Positions 44,036 to 53,376 of a DNA stretch of 64,000 nucleotides are shown piece after piece. Made by a program: the position numbers and the translations under genes. Numbering within the stretch: position 1 is the first letter of the stretch; each line of letters opens with the position of its first letter. The DNA is from Avidesulfovibrio sp964369685 (lineage in GTDB: Bacteria; Desulfobacterota; Desulfovibrionia; Desulfovibrionales; Desulfovibrionaceae), in assembly GCA_964369685.1 (NCBI GenBank), contig CAYJFB010000002.1, positions 124,001 through 188,000 on the forward strand, written 5' to 3'. The notes under the pieces were generated by a model. That model was not told the DNA's origin. It saw nothing but the letters and a program-made list of their open reading frames with translations, and made no database searches.

Positions 44036-45109
44036 ATGCCCCAAGCCGATCCAAGTCGTACAGAACAAGCCACACCGAAACGTCGCAACAAAGCACGAGA
44101 CGAAGGCAATGTGGCCAAATCACAAGAATTGGTGAAAGCCGTAACCAACACCGCCGCTGTTGTGGCGCTTTCGGCATTTATGGGCGTCATGAGCACGCAT
44201 ATTTTAGAAGTCTTTCGTATGCTTTTTACTCTGTCCGGAAAATTTGAAATCAATGACGAATCCGTCTATGCCTTAATGACCTATATCGCCAATGAATTGG
44301 CTGTCATCATTTTACCGGTTTTGTTTTCTATCGGCCTTGCGGCTTGGCTTTGCTTGCGCTTACAAATCGGTCCTCTATGGACAACAAAACATATGGCATT
44401 CAAATGGGAACGCTTTAATATCATCAATGGCTTTAAAAACATGTTTGCCTCACTGCAAACAATCGTACGTCTCTTGCGTAGCCTTGGGCAAGGTCTCATT
44501 ATCGCTTTGGTACCATTGTTTATTATCTGGTTGGAAAGAGACAATTTTTTGCCGCTTTTCTATCAAACGCCTGAAGGCATTATCCGTTATCTCATGGAGT
44601 TGGGCTTCTATATTATTCTATGGACATTACCGCCTATGTTCATTATCGGCGGAATGGATATGTGGTACACGAATTACGAATATGAAGAAAACCTCAAAAT
44701 GACCAAGCAAGAGGTCAAAGACGAACACCGTAATGCCGAAGGCGATCCACTCATCAAATCCAAACAACGCCAAGAAATGTTCAAAGTCATCGGTAAGCGA
44801 ATGCTCAAAAACGTCCCCAAAGCCGACGTCGTGATCACAAACCCCACACACTTTGCCGTTGCCTTGCGTTACAACATTCAAGAAGCTCCCGCACCCATTG
44901 TGGTTGCCAAAGGCGCCGACCACCTCGCACGCCGCATCAAAGATGTGGCACGAGAACATAACGTCCCCATTCGCGAAAATGTGATCTTGGCACGCGCTTT
45001 GTATAATAGTGTAGAAGTGGGAGACATGATTCCCGAAGACTTATACAAAGCTGTGGCCGCTATCTTGGCCTCAATTTGGAGAATCAAAGGCAAGCTCCCA
45101 GAAAGATAA
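44036..45109 (+). CDS. flhB: Flagellar type III export switch protein FlhB
   Basis: 357 residues. N-terminal signature RTEQATPKRRNKARDEGNVAKSQEL, four membrane helices, and a cytoplasmic C-terminal domain with the autocleavage site NPTH at about 269-272 (ITNPTHFAVALRY). It sets export specificity from rod/hook to filament type. It follows fliR by 21 bases. Confidence 0.96.
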   Translation: MPQADPSRTEQATPKRRNKARDEGNVAKSQELVKAVTNTAAVVALSAFMGVMSTHILEVFRMLFTLSGKFEINDESVYALMTYIANELAVIILPVLFSIGLAAWLCLRLQIGPLWTTKHMAFKWERFNIINGFKNMFASLQTIVRLLRSLGQGLIIALVPLFIIWLERDNFLPLFYQTPEGIIRYLMELGFYIILWTLPPMFIIGGMDMWYTNYEYEENLKMTKQEVKDEHRNAEGDPLIKSKQRQEMFKVIGKRMLKNVPKADVVITNPTHFAVALRYNIQEAPAPIVVAKGADHLARRIKDVAREHNVPIRENVILARALYNSVEVGDMIPEDLYKAVAAILASIWRIKGKLPER

Positions 45110-45140
45110 TCTTTTTTTGAAGCATCTCCTTCCCTTGAAC

Positions 45141-45174
45141 GCAAGCATAAACACAAAGTTATGTCTATGCTTGC
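45141..45174 (+). repeat. Hairpin between flhB and flhA
   Basis: GCAAGCATA (45141-45149) and TATGCTTGC (45166-45174), perfect 9-bp arms, 16-base loop, followed by AATAAAAAAC. There is no U-tract on the plus strand. It lies about 50 bases before flhA and may be an mRNA processing or stability element. Confidence 0.55.
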
Positions 45175-45224
45175 AATAAAAAACAAAAGCCTTCAAAAAA
45201 AACTGACGGTGAGGTGTCAATATT

Positions 45225-47330
45225 ATGGCTTCCGGCAAGCTACCCAAAATGGATTATGAACGCTTCAGCAAACAAGGTGATATCCTTCTTGCCGGCGGCG
45301 TTATTGTCATTCTCTTTACAATGTTGGTGCCGTTACCCACATTCATTTTGGATGCCATGTTGTCTTTGAGCATCAGCATTTCACTTGTTGTTTTGTTGAC
45401 AGCCATGTTTATGACATCACCGTTGGAATTTTCGATTTTTCCTTCATTACTTTTGGTCACGACCTTATTGCGCTTGGGGCTCAACGTGGCCTCAACCCGA
45501 TTGATTTTACTGAACGGCGAACAAGGCCCGGGTGCTGCCGGTGAAGTGATCCGTTCGTTTGCTGAGTTTGTGGTTGGGGGGAGTTATATTGTCGGTGCGA
45601 TTGTGTTTTTGATTTTGTTCATCCTGAATAAAGTCGTGATCACCGCAGGAACAACCCGTATCGCCGAAGTGGCGGCACGCTTTACCCTTGACGCCATGCC
45701 CGGTAAACAAATGGCCATCGAAGCCGACCTGAACGCGGGGCTCATCGACGAAAGTGAAGCCAACGAACGCCGTAAAAACATGCGCAAAGAAGCCGACTTC
45801 TACGGTGCCATGGACGGTGCGGGCAAATTCGTACAAGGTGACGTGACCGCAGGACTGTATATCACCCTCATCAACCTCATCGGCGGTATCCTCATCGGTG
45901 TGGTGCAAAAAGATCTGGGCTGGGGCGACGCGCTGGCAACCTATTCTATGCTCACCATCGGTGACGGTCTTGTCTCCACGATTCCAAGCATTATCACGGC
46001 GATCGGTGCGGGCATAATCATCTCTCGTTCTGCTGCTGAAGCCAAAATGGGCGAAGAATTTGTTGCTCAGCTCACCTATAATTCGCGTGTATTGCGTCTT
46101 GCCGCCATTGTTTTGGGCACTTTTTCTCTGGTTCCCGGTCTGCCGACATTGCCTTTTATGACTTTTGCTCTTATATTGTTTTTTATTTCTCAATCCGTCA
46201 GTCGTCGCGATCAGGAAGCAGAAGCACAAAACAACGACAAGAAAAAAGGCAAGAACAGCGCGCCGACAGCAACAACAGCAGACACCCCCGAAGAAGTTCA
46301 AGCGCTGTTGCCTTTGGATGTTTTAGAATTGGAAGTTGGGTACGGCTTGATTCCGCTCGTCGACGAAGATCAAAACGGCAACTTACTTTCACGAATCCGT
46401 TCCATTCGACGCCAATTTGCCTTGGATATGGGCGTGGTCATTCCTTCTTTACATTTGCGTGACAACCTTCAACTAAAGCCCGGACAATATGTCTTGTTGA
46501 TAAAAGGCAATCAAGTCGCCAGTGCCGAAATATTGATCGACCACTACTTGGCCATGGATCCGGGAAACATAACACGTAAAGTCGAAGGCGTGAGCACTCG
46601 CGAACCGGCCTTTAATCTGCCCGCACTCTGGATTAACGAAGGACAACGCGAAGAAGCGATGTTAGCCGGTTACACCGTCGTTGATCCCGCAACAGTCATC
46701 GCAACCCACTTGACCGAAGTGTTGAAACACCACCTCGCCGATTTCCTTGGCAGGCAAGAAGTGCAAGGCCTTCTTGATACCTTAGGTAAACACACGCCTA
46801 AAGCGGTTGAAGAGCTGGTTCCCGCAACACTCACCTTGGGCAGTGTGCAAAAAGTTTTACAAAGTCTGGTTCGTGAGCACGTCTCGATCCGTGACATGTT
46901 GACCATCGCCGAAACATTGGGTGACTACGGCGCCAATATAAAAAGTCCGGAAATGCTGACGGAATACGTCCGTGAACGACTTTCACGCAGTATCACCAAA
47001 AACTATCTGGACAGTCAGGGGGTCTTGCCTGTAATCTCTCTTGACCAAAATACCGAACGGACAGTACAGGAATCCATCCGACAAACAGAAAATGGGAGTT
47101 ACTTGTCATTGAATCCCGCCGTGGCACAACGTCTGATCCATAATTTGAATCGCACCGTTGAAGAAGCCGTACGCACCGATGGGCAACCTGTTATCTTATG
47201 TTCACCCGTGGTTCGTCCGCACCTTGCGCAGTTGATAATGCGCTTTTTACCCAATGTGCCTGTGATTTCGCAGGCCGAGATAACGTCTGACACCCGCCTG
47301 CAATCGGTGGGTGCCCTTGGGGTTGAGTGA
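45225..47330 (+). CDS. flhA: Flagellar type III export gate FlhA
   Basis: 701 residues. Eight membrane helices in the first 330 residues, with the FHIPEP-type region here [32 protein letters not shown], the loop [12 protein letters not shown], the conserved Asp-rich stretch [38 protein letters not shown]-like segment, then the soluble nonamer-forming domain ([14 protein letters not shown]... [24 protein letters not shown]). The start follows GAGGTG. Its stop overlaps the flhF start. Confidence 0.97.
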   Translation: [701 protein letters not shown]

Positions 47331-48427
47331 TGCAGATCAAAACCTATCTTGGGGTGAGCACACAAGATCTGCTTGCTCAAATAAAAACTGAATTGGGGCC
47401 TGAGGCCATCATTCTGTCCAGCCGCGATTTCCGTAAAGACGGTGAACGATGGCATGAAGTGACGGCAGGCATCGATCGTCCTGTCGGCGTTCTGGATGCG
47501 TTGCATCGTACTGGAAACGGCACGTTGGCGCCGACAGTCGGTGCGGTGAGTGTCGGAAATAGCATGGGCGGTGATTGGGGCGAGTGGCAAAAAGATTGGT
47601 TGCAAATTCGCGAACACATTTATTCGCTCATGTTGCCGTCTATCCAATGGGAACGCCTCTCACCACGACAACGTGTGGCTTTGGAATTTATGCGCCGCGA
47701 AGGCGTTGACGGTTGGGTTTTGATGGATTTATATCAACGCCTTGCCTCATCTCCCGGAGCGTCCATTCTTGAAGCACTGAGTGCTTTGGTCTCGACCCGT
47801 CCTTGGTCTGCCGAAGAATGGACCGAACGCATACACATCATGTGCGGTGCATTTGGGAGCGGTAAAACCATTTCAGCTTTACGCATGGCTTTGTTGCTTC
47901 GTCAAACAAACCCCGATATGAACATCGCATTCATCAATGCCGACTGTGAACGCGGTAACGGACGCCTTGTATTGCGTCACTGGGCAGAACTTTCAGGCTT
48001 TACTTACCTTGAGGCTGTCGATGCACACACCATGCGTGCCGCCATGCAGGCTTCACGGTATTGTGAACGTGTTTTTGTTGATCTCCCCGGGATTACACGC
48101 GAAGGTTCCTTGGCTGAACTTTTGGCGGTTCTCGGCCTTGGCAGTATGGACGACGCTGTGGTACACCTTACGCTGTCACCAATGTACAGTGTCGCACACG
48201 GTCAAGCCTTGCTTGAACGTTATCAAAGCATGTTGCCCGGAAGTCTTATATGGACGAAGCTTGATGAAAGTGATAGCTATGGTTCCATGATCAATCTTTG
48301 TGCCAGTTGCGGGTTGTCTGTTTCGGCCTTGTCCTACGGCTCGGCGTTGCACAACACGCTTGCTCCGGCAACAGAGTCGCTCATTTGGCGTTTGGTCTTT
48401 AAACGCCAACTTCCCGGCTCAGGTTAA
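47330..48427 (+). CDS. flhF: Flagellar SRP-type GTPase FlhF
   Basis: 365 residues. The N-terminus MQIKTYLGVSTQDLLAQIKTELGPEAIILSSRDF is diagnostic of FlhF, followed by a variable region and the NG-type GTPase domain. Its G1 is CGAFGSGKTISALRM (the family usually has GxTGVGKTT), G3 is FVDLPGITREG (DTAG expected) and G4 is IWTKLDE. The changes make nucleotide use less certain. FlhF places the flagellum at the pole. It overlaps the flhA stop by one base. Confidence 0.9.
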   Translation: MQIKTYLGVSTQDLLAQIKTELGPEAIILSSRDFRKDGERWHEVTAGIDRPVGVLDALHRTGNGTLAPTVGAVSVGNSMGGDWGEWQKDWLQIREHIYSLMLPSIQWERLSPRQRVALEFMRREGVDGWVLMDLYQRLASSPGASILEALSALVSTRPWSAEEWTERIHIMCGAFGSGKTISALRMALLLRQTNPDMNIAFINADCERGNGRLVLRHWAELSGFTYLEAVDAHTMRAAMQASRYCERVFVDLPGITREGSLAELLAVLGLGSMDDAVVHLTLSPMYSVAHGQALLERYQSMLPGSLIWTKLDESDSYGSMINLCASCGLSVSALSYGSALHNTLAPATESLIWRLVFKRQLPGSG

Positions 48428-48455
48428 CGTTTTTTGATGCCGACAAGGATATACA

Positions 48456-49268
48456 ATGGGTTCTCTTCCTCTGGTTGTTTCTGTCACTTCCGGCAAGGGT
48501 GGCGTAGGCAAAACCAACCTCTCCGTAAATATTGCCGCAGGTCTTGCCCAAGAAGGACGCAAGGTTGTGTTGCTTGATGCCGACCTTGGCCTGGCCAATG
48601 TGGATGTTATGCTTGGCTTAACTCCCGAACGCAACCTCTTTCACCTGTTCCATGAAGACGCGACCTTGGCAGATATTTTGTGTGAAACCCCTTACGGCTT
48701 TCGTATTTTACCCGCCTCCAGCGGCACGTCGGAATTGCTCTCACTCACAACAGGACAAAAACTGGAATTGCTGGAAGCCGTCGACGGACTCGATGAATTG
48801 GCAGATTGTCTGATCGTCGATACCGGAGCAGGCATCAATGATAACGTGATTTACTTTAATATCGCCTCACAAGAACGCATCGTGGTTTTGACACCGGAAC
48901 CCACATCGCTTACAGATGCCTATGCGTTGATCAAAGTCATGAAATACAAACACAGTGTGGAACGTTTTAAAATCGTGGTCAATATGGCGCAAAGCACCAA
49001 GGCAGCCAAAGATTTGTTTGCACGATTACATTTGGCTTGTGAACATTTTTTAAGCGGTATCTCGCTTGACTATGTCGGCTCGATTCCGCGCGATCCTCTT
49101 GTTCGTAAGGCTGTTGTCACCCAAAAACCCTTTGTGATTGAACGCCCGGACTGTCCGGCAAGTTTGGGGGTGAAACAATTGGTACGTCAAATTCAACAGT
49201 GGGATGTCCCGGCGAATCTTGATGGCAATATCAAATTCTTCTGGAAAAAACTCCTCTTCCAACAGTGA
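48456..49268 (+). CDS. flhG: Flagellar number regulator FlhG/FleN (MinD-like ATPase)
   Basis: 270 residues. Deviant Walker A SGKGGVGKTNLSVNIAAGLA, switch region VVLLDADLGLANVDVMLGL, DCLIVDTGAGIND. MinD-family ATPase that limits flagellar number together with FlhF. The C-terminus is short. The start follows AAGGATATACA. The end overlaps the fliA start by 47 bases. Confidence 0.94.
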   Translation: MGSLPLVVSVTSGKGGVGKTNLSVNIAAGLAQEGRKVVLLDADLGLANVDVMLGLTPERNLFHLFHEDATLADILCETPYGFRILPASSGTSELLSLTTGQKLELLEAVDGLDELADCLIVDTGAGINDNVIYFNIASQERIVVLTPEPTSLTDAYALIKVMKYKHSVERFKIVVNMAQSTKAAKDLFARLHLACEHFLSGISLDYVGSIPRDPLVRKAVVTQKPFVIERPDCPASLGVKQLVRQIQQWDVPANLDGNIKFFWKKLLFQQ

Positions 49269-50001
49269 TCTGTTGGAAGCCTTCGAATCCGGTTCGCTAC
49301 ACTGGACAGAACTGACACGCCTGCAACAATCTCGGCTTGTACAATGCTTTGCACCCAAAATACGCTACATCGCTTTACGTCTCAAAACAAAATTACCCAA
49401 ACAAATCGAATTGGACGAACTACTCAGTTCCGGCTCCTTGGGATTGATGGAAGCGTTCGGTAAATTTCAACCGGAACTGGGCGTACGCTTTGAAACATTT
49501 GCAGAAAACCGTATCCGTGGAGCCATGCTTGATGAATTGCGCCGCTTGGATTGGTTTCCACGCAGCTTGCGACAACGTGTGCGACAGTTGGATGAAGCAC
49601 GGTGGCATATCGAAAACAACACAGGACGTCCGGCGACCGAAGAAGAACTGCAAGAACATACAGGACTTAGCTTGAAAGACGTGCGTCAGGCTCTTGAAGC
49701 CTTGCAAAACCAAGTTTGCTTGTCCCTTGAAGTTGTACAAGAATCCCTGGGCATTGCCCAAGATGTCACCGAAAACGGCCCCTATTCGGTAACAGAACAC
49801 AATGCGCTGATCAATAAAGTGGCAAGTCTTATTGCAACATTGACACCCCGTGAGAAATTGGTATTGTCCCTATACTATACGGACGAGTTGAATATGCGTG
49901 AAGCTGCAATGGTTATGGGTGTCACGGAAGGACGTGTATCTCAACTACACGCCCAAGCACTGACTCGTTTGCGCCGAGCGTTTGCTCTGTTGGATCGTTG
50001 A
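49222..50001 (+). CDS. fliA: Flagellar sigma factor sigma-28 (FliA)
   Basis: 259 residues. Region 2 YIALRLKTKLPKQIELDELLSSGSLGLMEAFGKFQPELGVRFETFAENRIRGAMLDELR, region 3 and region 4 (LTPREKLVLSLYYTDELNMREAAMVMGVTEGRVSQLHAQALTRLRR). It directs late flagellar and chemotaxis genes. The exact start is uncertain: ATG 49222 is taken, with GTG/ATG 49204 also in frame; both lie in the flhG gene and neither has a strong ribosome site. Confidence 0.95.
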   Translation: MAISNSSGKNSSSNSDLLEAFESGSLHWTELTRLQQSRLVQCFAPKIRYIALRLKTKLPKQIELDELLSSGSLGLMEAFGKFQPELGVRFETFAENRIRGAMLDELRRLDWFPRSLRQRVRQLDEARWHIENNTGRPATEEELQEHTGLSLKDVRQALEALQNQVCLSLEVVQESLGIAQDVTENGPYSVTEHNALINKVASLIATLTPREKLVLSLYYTDELNMREAAMVMGVTEGRVSQLHAQALTRLRRAFALLDR

Positions 50002-50193
50002 TTGCTCAACACATGGCGATTCGTTTAATGTCTTTTTTTGCGAACACATGAAGAAAAAGAACAAAGAAAAAACTGCCAAAATCGTATGTTTGTGTCTGTC
50101 TTTGTTTTTTTCTCTGTATATGTTCGGCGGCAAGAGCGATAAACAAGTTCTCTTCTCTCAATGTTTTTAATAAATATGCCCCATGGAGGATGT

Positions 50194-50574
50194 ATGGCTT
50201 ACGATCTCAATATGCGAGTTCTCGTTGTGGACGACTTTTCAACAATGCGTCGTATTGTGAAAAATATTTTGCGCCAAATCGGTTTCACAAACGTCACAGA
50301 AGCCGACGACGGCACCACGGCATGGGAAGTACTTAATAAAGAAAAAATTGATTTCATCCTCTCAGACTGGAATATGCCCCAAATGACAGGCATTGAACTG
50401 TTGCGTAAGGTTCGTGCAAGCGAAGAGTTTGCAGAAATTCCGTTTTTGATGGTTACTGCCGAAGCTCAACAAGAAAATATCATTGAAGCGGTACAGGCAA
50501 GAGTGTCAAATTATATTGTTAAACCGTTCACTGCCGAAACATTGAAACAAAAAATTGATAAAATTTTTGATTAA
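50194..50574 (+). CDS. cheY: Chemotaxis response regulator CheY
   Basis: 126-residue single receiver domain. Acidic pair Asp13-Asp14, phospho-acceptor Asp58 (FILSDWNMPQMTG), Thr88 (LMVTAEA), Lys110 (IVKPF). It should bind the flagellar switch. The start follows GGAGGATGT. It lies 192 bases after fliA. Confidence 0.95.
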   Translation: MAYDLNMRVLVVDDFSTMRRIVKNILRQIGFTNVTEADDGTTAWEVLNKEKIDFILSDWNMPQMTGIELLRKVRASEEFAEIPFLMVTAEAQQENIIEAVQARVSNYIVKPFTAETLKQKIDKIFD

Positions 50575-50862
50575 TCCTCTGTTTATGGGGCATGAGAGAC
50601 GAGTTTTTTGACACGCTGTTGTTTTCGCATGTCGCGTTTGTCAAAAGAAGCTTGTTGCACAATCTTTCAGGGTGCAGAAAGCGTGTTTTTCTTGAAACCT
50701 GTCGGATAACACAGAGCAGTTTCGTATGAAATTGCTCTGGCTCAATGTTTATTGTGTTTTTTATCAACCGCTTGGTCTTCATTGTGCTTCAATAGCGTAA
50801 CCGTTGTGCCGACAACGCTGTATTTTGTGTGATGTGCAGTCTTGTAGCGTGGAGGAAAAACT
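50575..50862 (+). other. cheY-fliL spacer with two hairpins
   Basis: 288 bases without a gene. Hairpin one lies at about 50609-50648 (TTTTGACA..CGC paired with GCG..TGTCAAAA, one bulge). Hairpin two is AGAGCAGTTTC-GTAT-GAAATTGCTCT at 50713-50738 (11 bp, one G-U). Neither has a U-tract. It may hold a promoter for fliL. Confidence 0.45.
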
Positions 50863-51555
50863 TTGAACACCGTATCATCCGAACTGCAAACTGAACTTGA
50901 TGTGGACCTTGAAAATCTTAGCCTTGATGACAATGTGGCAAATGCAACCCAATTTGTTCAACAAGCTCAAGAAAAAGTCCAACTCGATTTGGACGACGCC
51001 GCCTTCCTTGACTTTGAAGAGGAAGAAGAAAAAAAACCAAGCGAGCTTGCGGCACGACCGACAGATGAAGTGGAGGTTGTACAACCCAAATTTTGGCAAC
51101 GTAAACCCTTTGTCATCAGCTCGACGTTGTTGCTTTTAGTTTTGCTTGGCGGAGCTGTATATTATTTTTATTTTATGGATGTGCCACCGCCTGTGGCAAC
51201 TGTTGAACCGGTTGTGGTGGTTGTGCCCTCAAATCAATCTGTATCGGGCAAAGAAGAATATCATGTGGCACTTGCACCGTTTTTGATCGAACAACGCGAC
51301 GAAAATGAAGTGCGTTTTTTACAGGCACGCTTCCGACTCATCGCCCAAGATGAAGCTGCCGCGACAGATGCCAAACAAAATATTTTGTCGCTGCGTGACG
51401 CGATGTACTATTATTTGCGCAATAAAACGCACCAATTCTTGATCAATCCCGATAATATCGAAGGCATTAAACAAGACTTGCTGGATGTCGCAAACAGTTA
51501 TTTGAATAAAGGGAAGTTGACTTTGATTCTCTATGAAGACTATCTGCTGAAATAA
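50863..51555 (+). CDS. fliL: Flagellar basal-body protein FliL
   Basis: 230 residues: an acidic N-terminal cytoplasmic region of about 80 residues (longer than usual), one membrane helix (about 86-107), a Pro/Val linker, then the periplasmic FliL domain (EEYHVALAPFLIEQRDENEVRFLQARFRLI... ILSLRDAMYYYLRNKT... NKGKLTLILYEDYLLK). It supports stator function. The start TTG at 50863 follows GGAGG by 7 bases; no ATG is nearby. A terminator follows. Confidence 0.85.
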   Translation: MNTVSSELQTELDVDLENLSLDDNVANATQFVQQAQEKVQLDLDDAAFLDFEEEEEKKPSELAARPTDEVEVVQPKFWQRKPFVISSTLLLLVLLGGAVYYFYFMDVPPPVATVEPVVVVVPSNQSVSGKEEYHVALAPFLIEQRDENEVRFLQARFRLIAQDEAAATDAKQNILSLRDAMYYYLRNKTHQFLINPDNIEGIKQDLLDVANSYLNKGKLTLILYEDYLLK

Positions 51556-51603
51556 TGCTGCCGTTTCCGTGGGTAAAAATCACTACATAGCTGAATCATC
51601 CCC

Positions 51604-51640
51604 CAAAAAGCACAGAGCGCTTCGGCTCTTGTGCTTTTTT
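51604..51640 (+). terminator. Rho-independent terminator after fliL
   Basis: AAAAGCACAGAGC, loop GCTTCG, GCTCTTGTGCTTTTTTT: a strong stem with one bulged base, a UUCG-type loop and a seven-base T-run. Confidence 0.85.
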
Positions 51641-51835
51641 TATGCAAATCGGCTCGTTGCGCCTTTTTACAAAAAAACAAAAACACTCTTTTATAGTTTG
51701 TCCCTCAACAAAGATTCGGATTTTACAGTTTACAAAGCTTGCGGCAATCGGCTATAAAAATTTATCTGTACGCTTTTGTCTCTCGGAGCAAGACGGTTTT
51801 GAAAACATGTTGATTGTTTTTAGAAGGAGGGGAGT

Positions 51836-52552
51836 ATGGCCGGATCATGGAAAGTTGCTTATGCCGATTTTGTTACGGCTATGATGGCTTTTTTTTTATT
51901 GATGTGGGTTTTGAACATGGTGCCGCTTGAAACACGAGAAGGCCTTGCATCATTTTTTTCTGCCGAAGGCACCTTTGATTCAAACAACACTTCGCCCATT
52001 TCAAATAATCCTTTCGTCCAAAATACAGATAAAATAGACACAAGGGATATACAACGATCAGAAGCCGAACACTCTCTCTATGCTGTCGCACAAAAAATTC
52101 GTACCATGCTCATGGCTGACGCCATTCCCCAAAATTCAACAGGCATCAGTACTGATGATGTCGGCGTGCTTTTGCGTGTCAATTCTGCGACAACCTTTGC
52201 CCCCGGTTCTGTGGCCTTGACGGATGAAGGAAAAAAAGTTCTTGAAGGCGTGTTAAAAATCTTGGAAGAATACAATTTATATCTTGTAATCCGTGGGCAT
52301 GCCGCAGTACAAGAAGCCAGTGCAGCCAACCTCAGATACCCCTCGGCATGGGAACTCTCAAGCGCCAGAGCCGCTTCAGCCGTGCGTTTTTTGGTTGAAC
52401 ACGGCATCAAACCCTCGCGCCTGCGCGCTGTGGGTTACGGAGATACTCGCCCTCTCGAACCCGGAAACAGTGCCGAAAGCCAAACCAAAAATCGACGCAT
52501 AGAATTTTATTTTCATCGTCCCGAAGTGATGTCCTATGGTGTGGTTTACTGA
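51836..52552 (+). CDS. MotB-like OmpA-domain protein
   Basis: 238 residues. The N-terminus MAGSWKVAYADFVTAMMAFFLLMWVL is a MotB-type membrane helix with a conserved proton-channel Asp (Asp11); the C-terminal OmpA/peptidoglycan-binding domain has LVIRGHAAVQEAS... LRAVGYGDTRPLEPGNSAESQTKNRRIEFYF. It is a stator-type protein; no MotA partner lies next to it. It follows the fliL terminator, with AAGGAGGGGAG before the start. Confidence 0.82.
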   Translation: MAGSWKVAYADFVTAMMAFFLLMWVLNMVPLETREGLASFFSAEGTFDSNNTSPISNNPFVQNTDKIDTRDIQRSEAEHSLYAVAQKIRTMLMADAIPQNSTGISTDDVGVLLRVNSATTFAPGSVALTDEGKKVLEGVLKILEEYNLYLVIRGHAAVQEASAANLRYPSAWELSSARAASAVRFLVEHGIKPSRLRAVGYGDTRPLEPGNSAESQTKNRRIEFYFHRPEVMSYGVVY

Positions 52553-52566
52553 TAAGGTCGCCTACA

Positions 52567-53367
52567 ATGATTCCCATAAAAACAGGCATCTTATTGGCTT
52601 TATTCGGTGCAAGTTCTGCACAAGGCATCACCACGCTACACGCTTTTGAAGCGTTGGTTCGGCAACGGTGCCCGAATGTTGCCGTTCGTTGGGCTTTCAC
52701 TTCAACATCTCTGCGTAAACGTCTTGCTCACGCCAAAAAAAAAATTGACTCCGTTGACAAAGCCCTGCAAAAAATGGCCTTTGAACGGTTCACACATGTG
52801 GCTGTACAACCACTGCATGTCGTACCGGGCTTGGAATACGAAGACATTGCAGAATGTGTACAACAAATGCGTTCAAAATTTATGGCTTTGCATATCGGAA
52901 AGCCGTTATTGTGCACAGAAGAAGAATGCGATACTGTGGCTGCAGCACTTTGCAAATGCTTACCTTATGAGCGCCAAGCCCATGAAACCGTATTGTTTAT
53001 GGGACATGGCAGCCTGCACCGCAGGTCAAGCGAACTCTATGTGGCGCTGGGCAACGCGATGTCTCGTTATGATCAACAGGTTTTTATCGGCACAATGAAA
53101 GGCGACGTCCGCCTTGAACACCTTTTACAAAAACTTCACACGTTGCCACAGCAGACACGCTCAAGTAGGATCTGGTTAATGCCACTCCTTGCCCTGGCAG
53201 GCACACACGCCTTGGAAGATATGGCGGGGACACACCCCTCTTCTTGGCTTTCACAATTGCAACACGCAGGGTTTCAGTGTCAATCCGTGGTGCACGGTTT
53301 GCTTGAATATGAACCTATGGCCTGTATTTGGGCCGAACGTCTGCGCCATACCGTTACACATTTTTAA
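52567..53367 (+). CDS. cbiK: Sirohydrochlorin cobaltochelatase
   Basis: 266 residues, cytoplasmic (no signal peptide, so CbiKC type). Inserts cobalt into sirohydrochlorin in the anaerobic B12 route; can also act on iron. Metal ligands are visible: His147 in FMGHGS, Glu89/His84 area in VQPLHVVPGLE, and His214 in AGTHALEDM. It starts 12 bases after the motB-like stop and is followed by ispA. It complements the cbiB-cobT-cobS operon. Confidence 0.93.
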   Translation: MIPIKTGILLALFGASSAQGITTLHAFEALVRQRCPNVAVRWAFTSTSLRKRLAHAKKKIDSVDKALQKMAFERFTHVAVQPLHVVPGLEYEDIAECVQQMRSKFMALHIGKPLLCTEEECDTVAAALCKCLPYERQAHETVLFMGHGSLHRRSSELYVALGNAMSRYDQQVFIGTMKGDVRLEHLLQKLHTLPQQTRSSRIWLMPLLALAGTHALEDMAGTHPSSWLSQLQHAGFQCQSVVHGLLEYEPMACIWAERLRHTVTHF

Positions 53368-53376
53368 GGATTGTCT

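Noticed and set aside
49278..49300. TTCGAATCC T-loop-like sequence
   Set aside because: It lies inside fliA coding sequence and has no tRNA arms around it.
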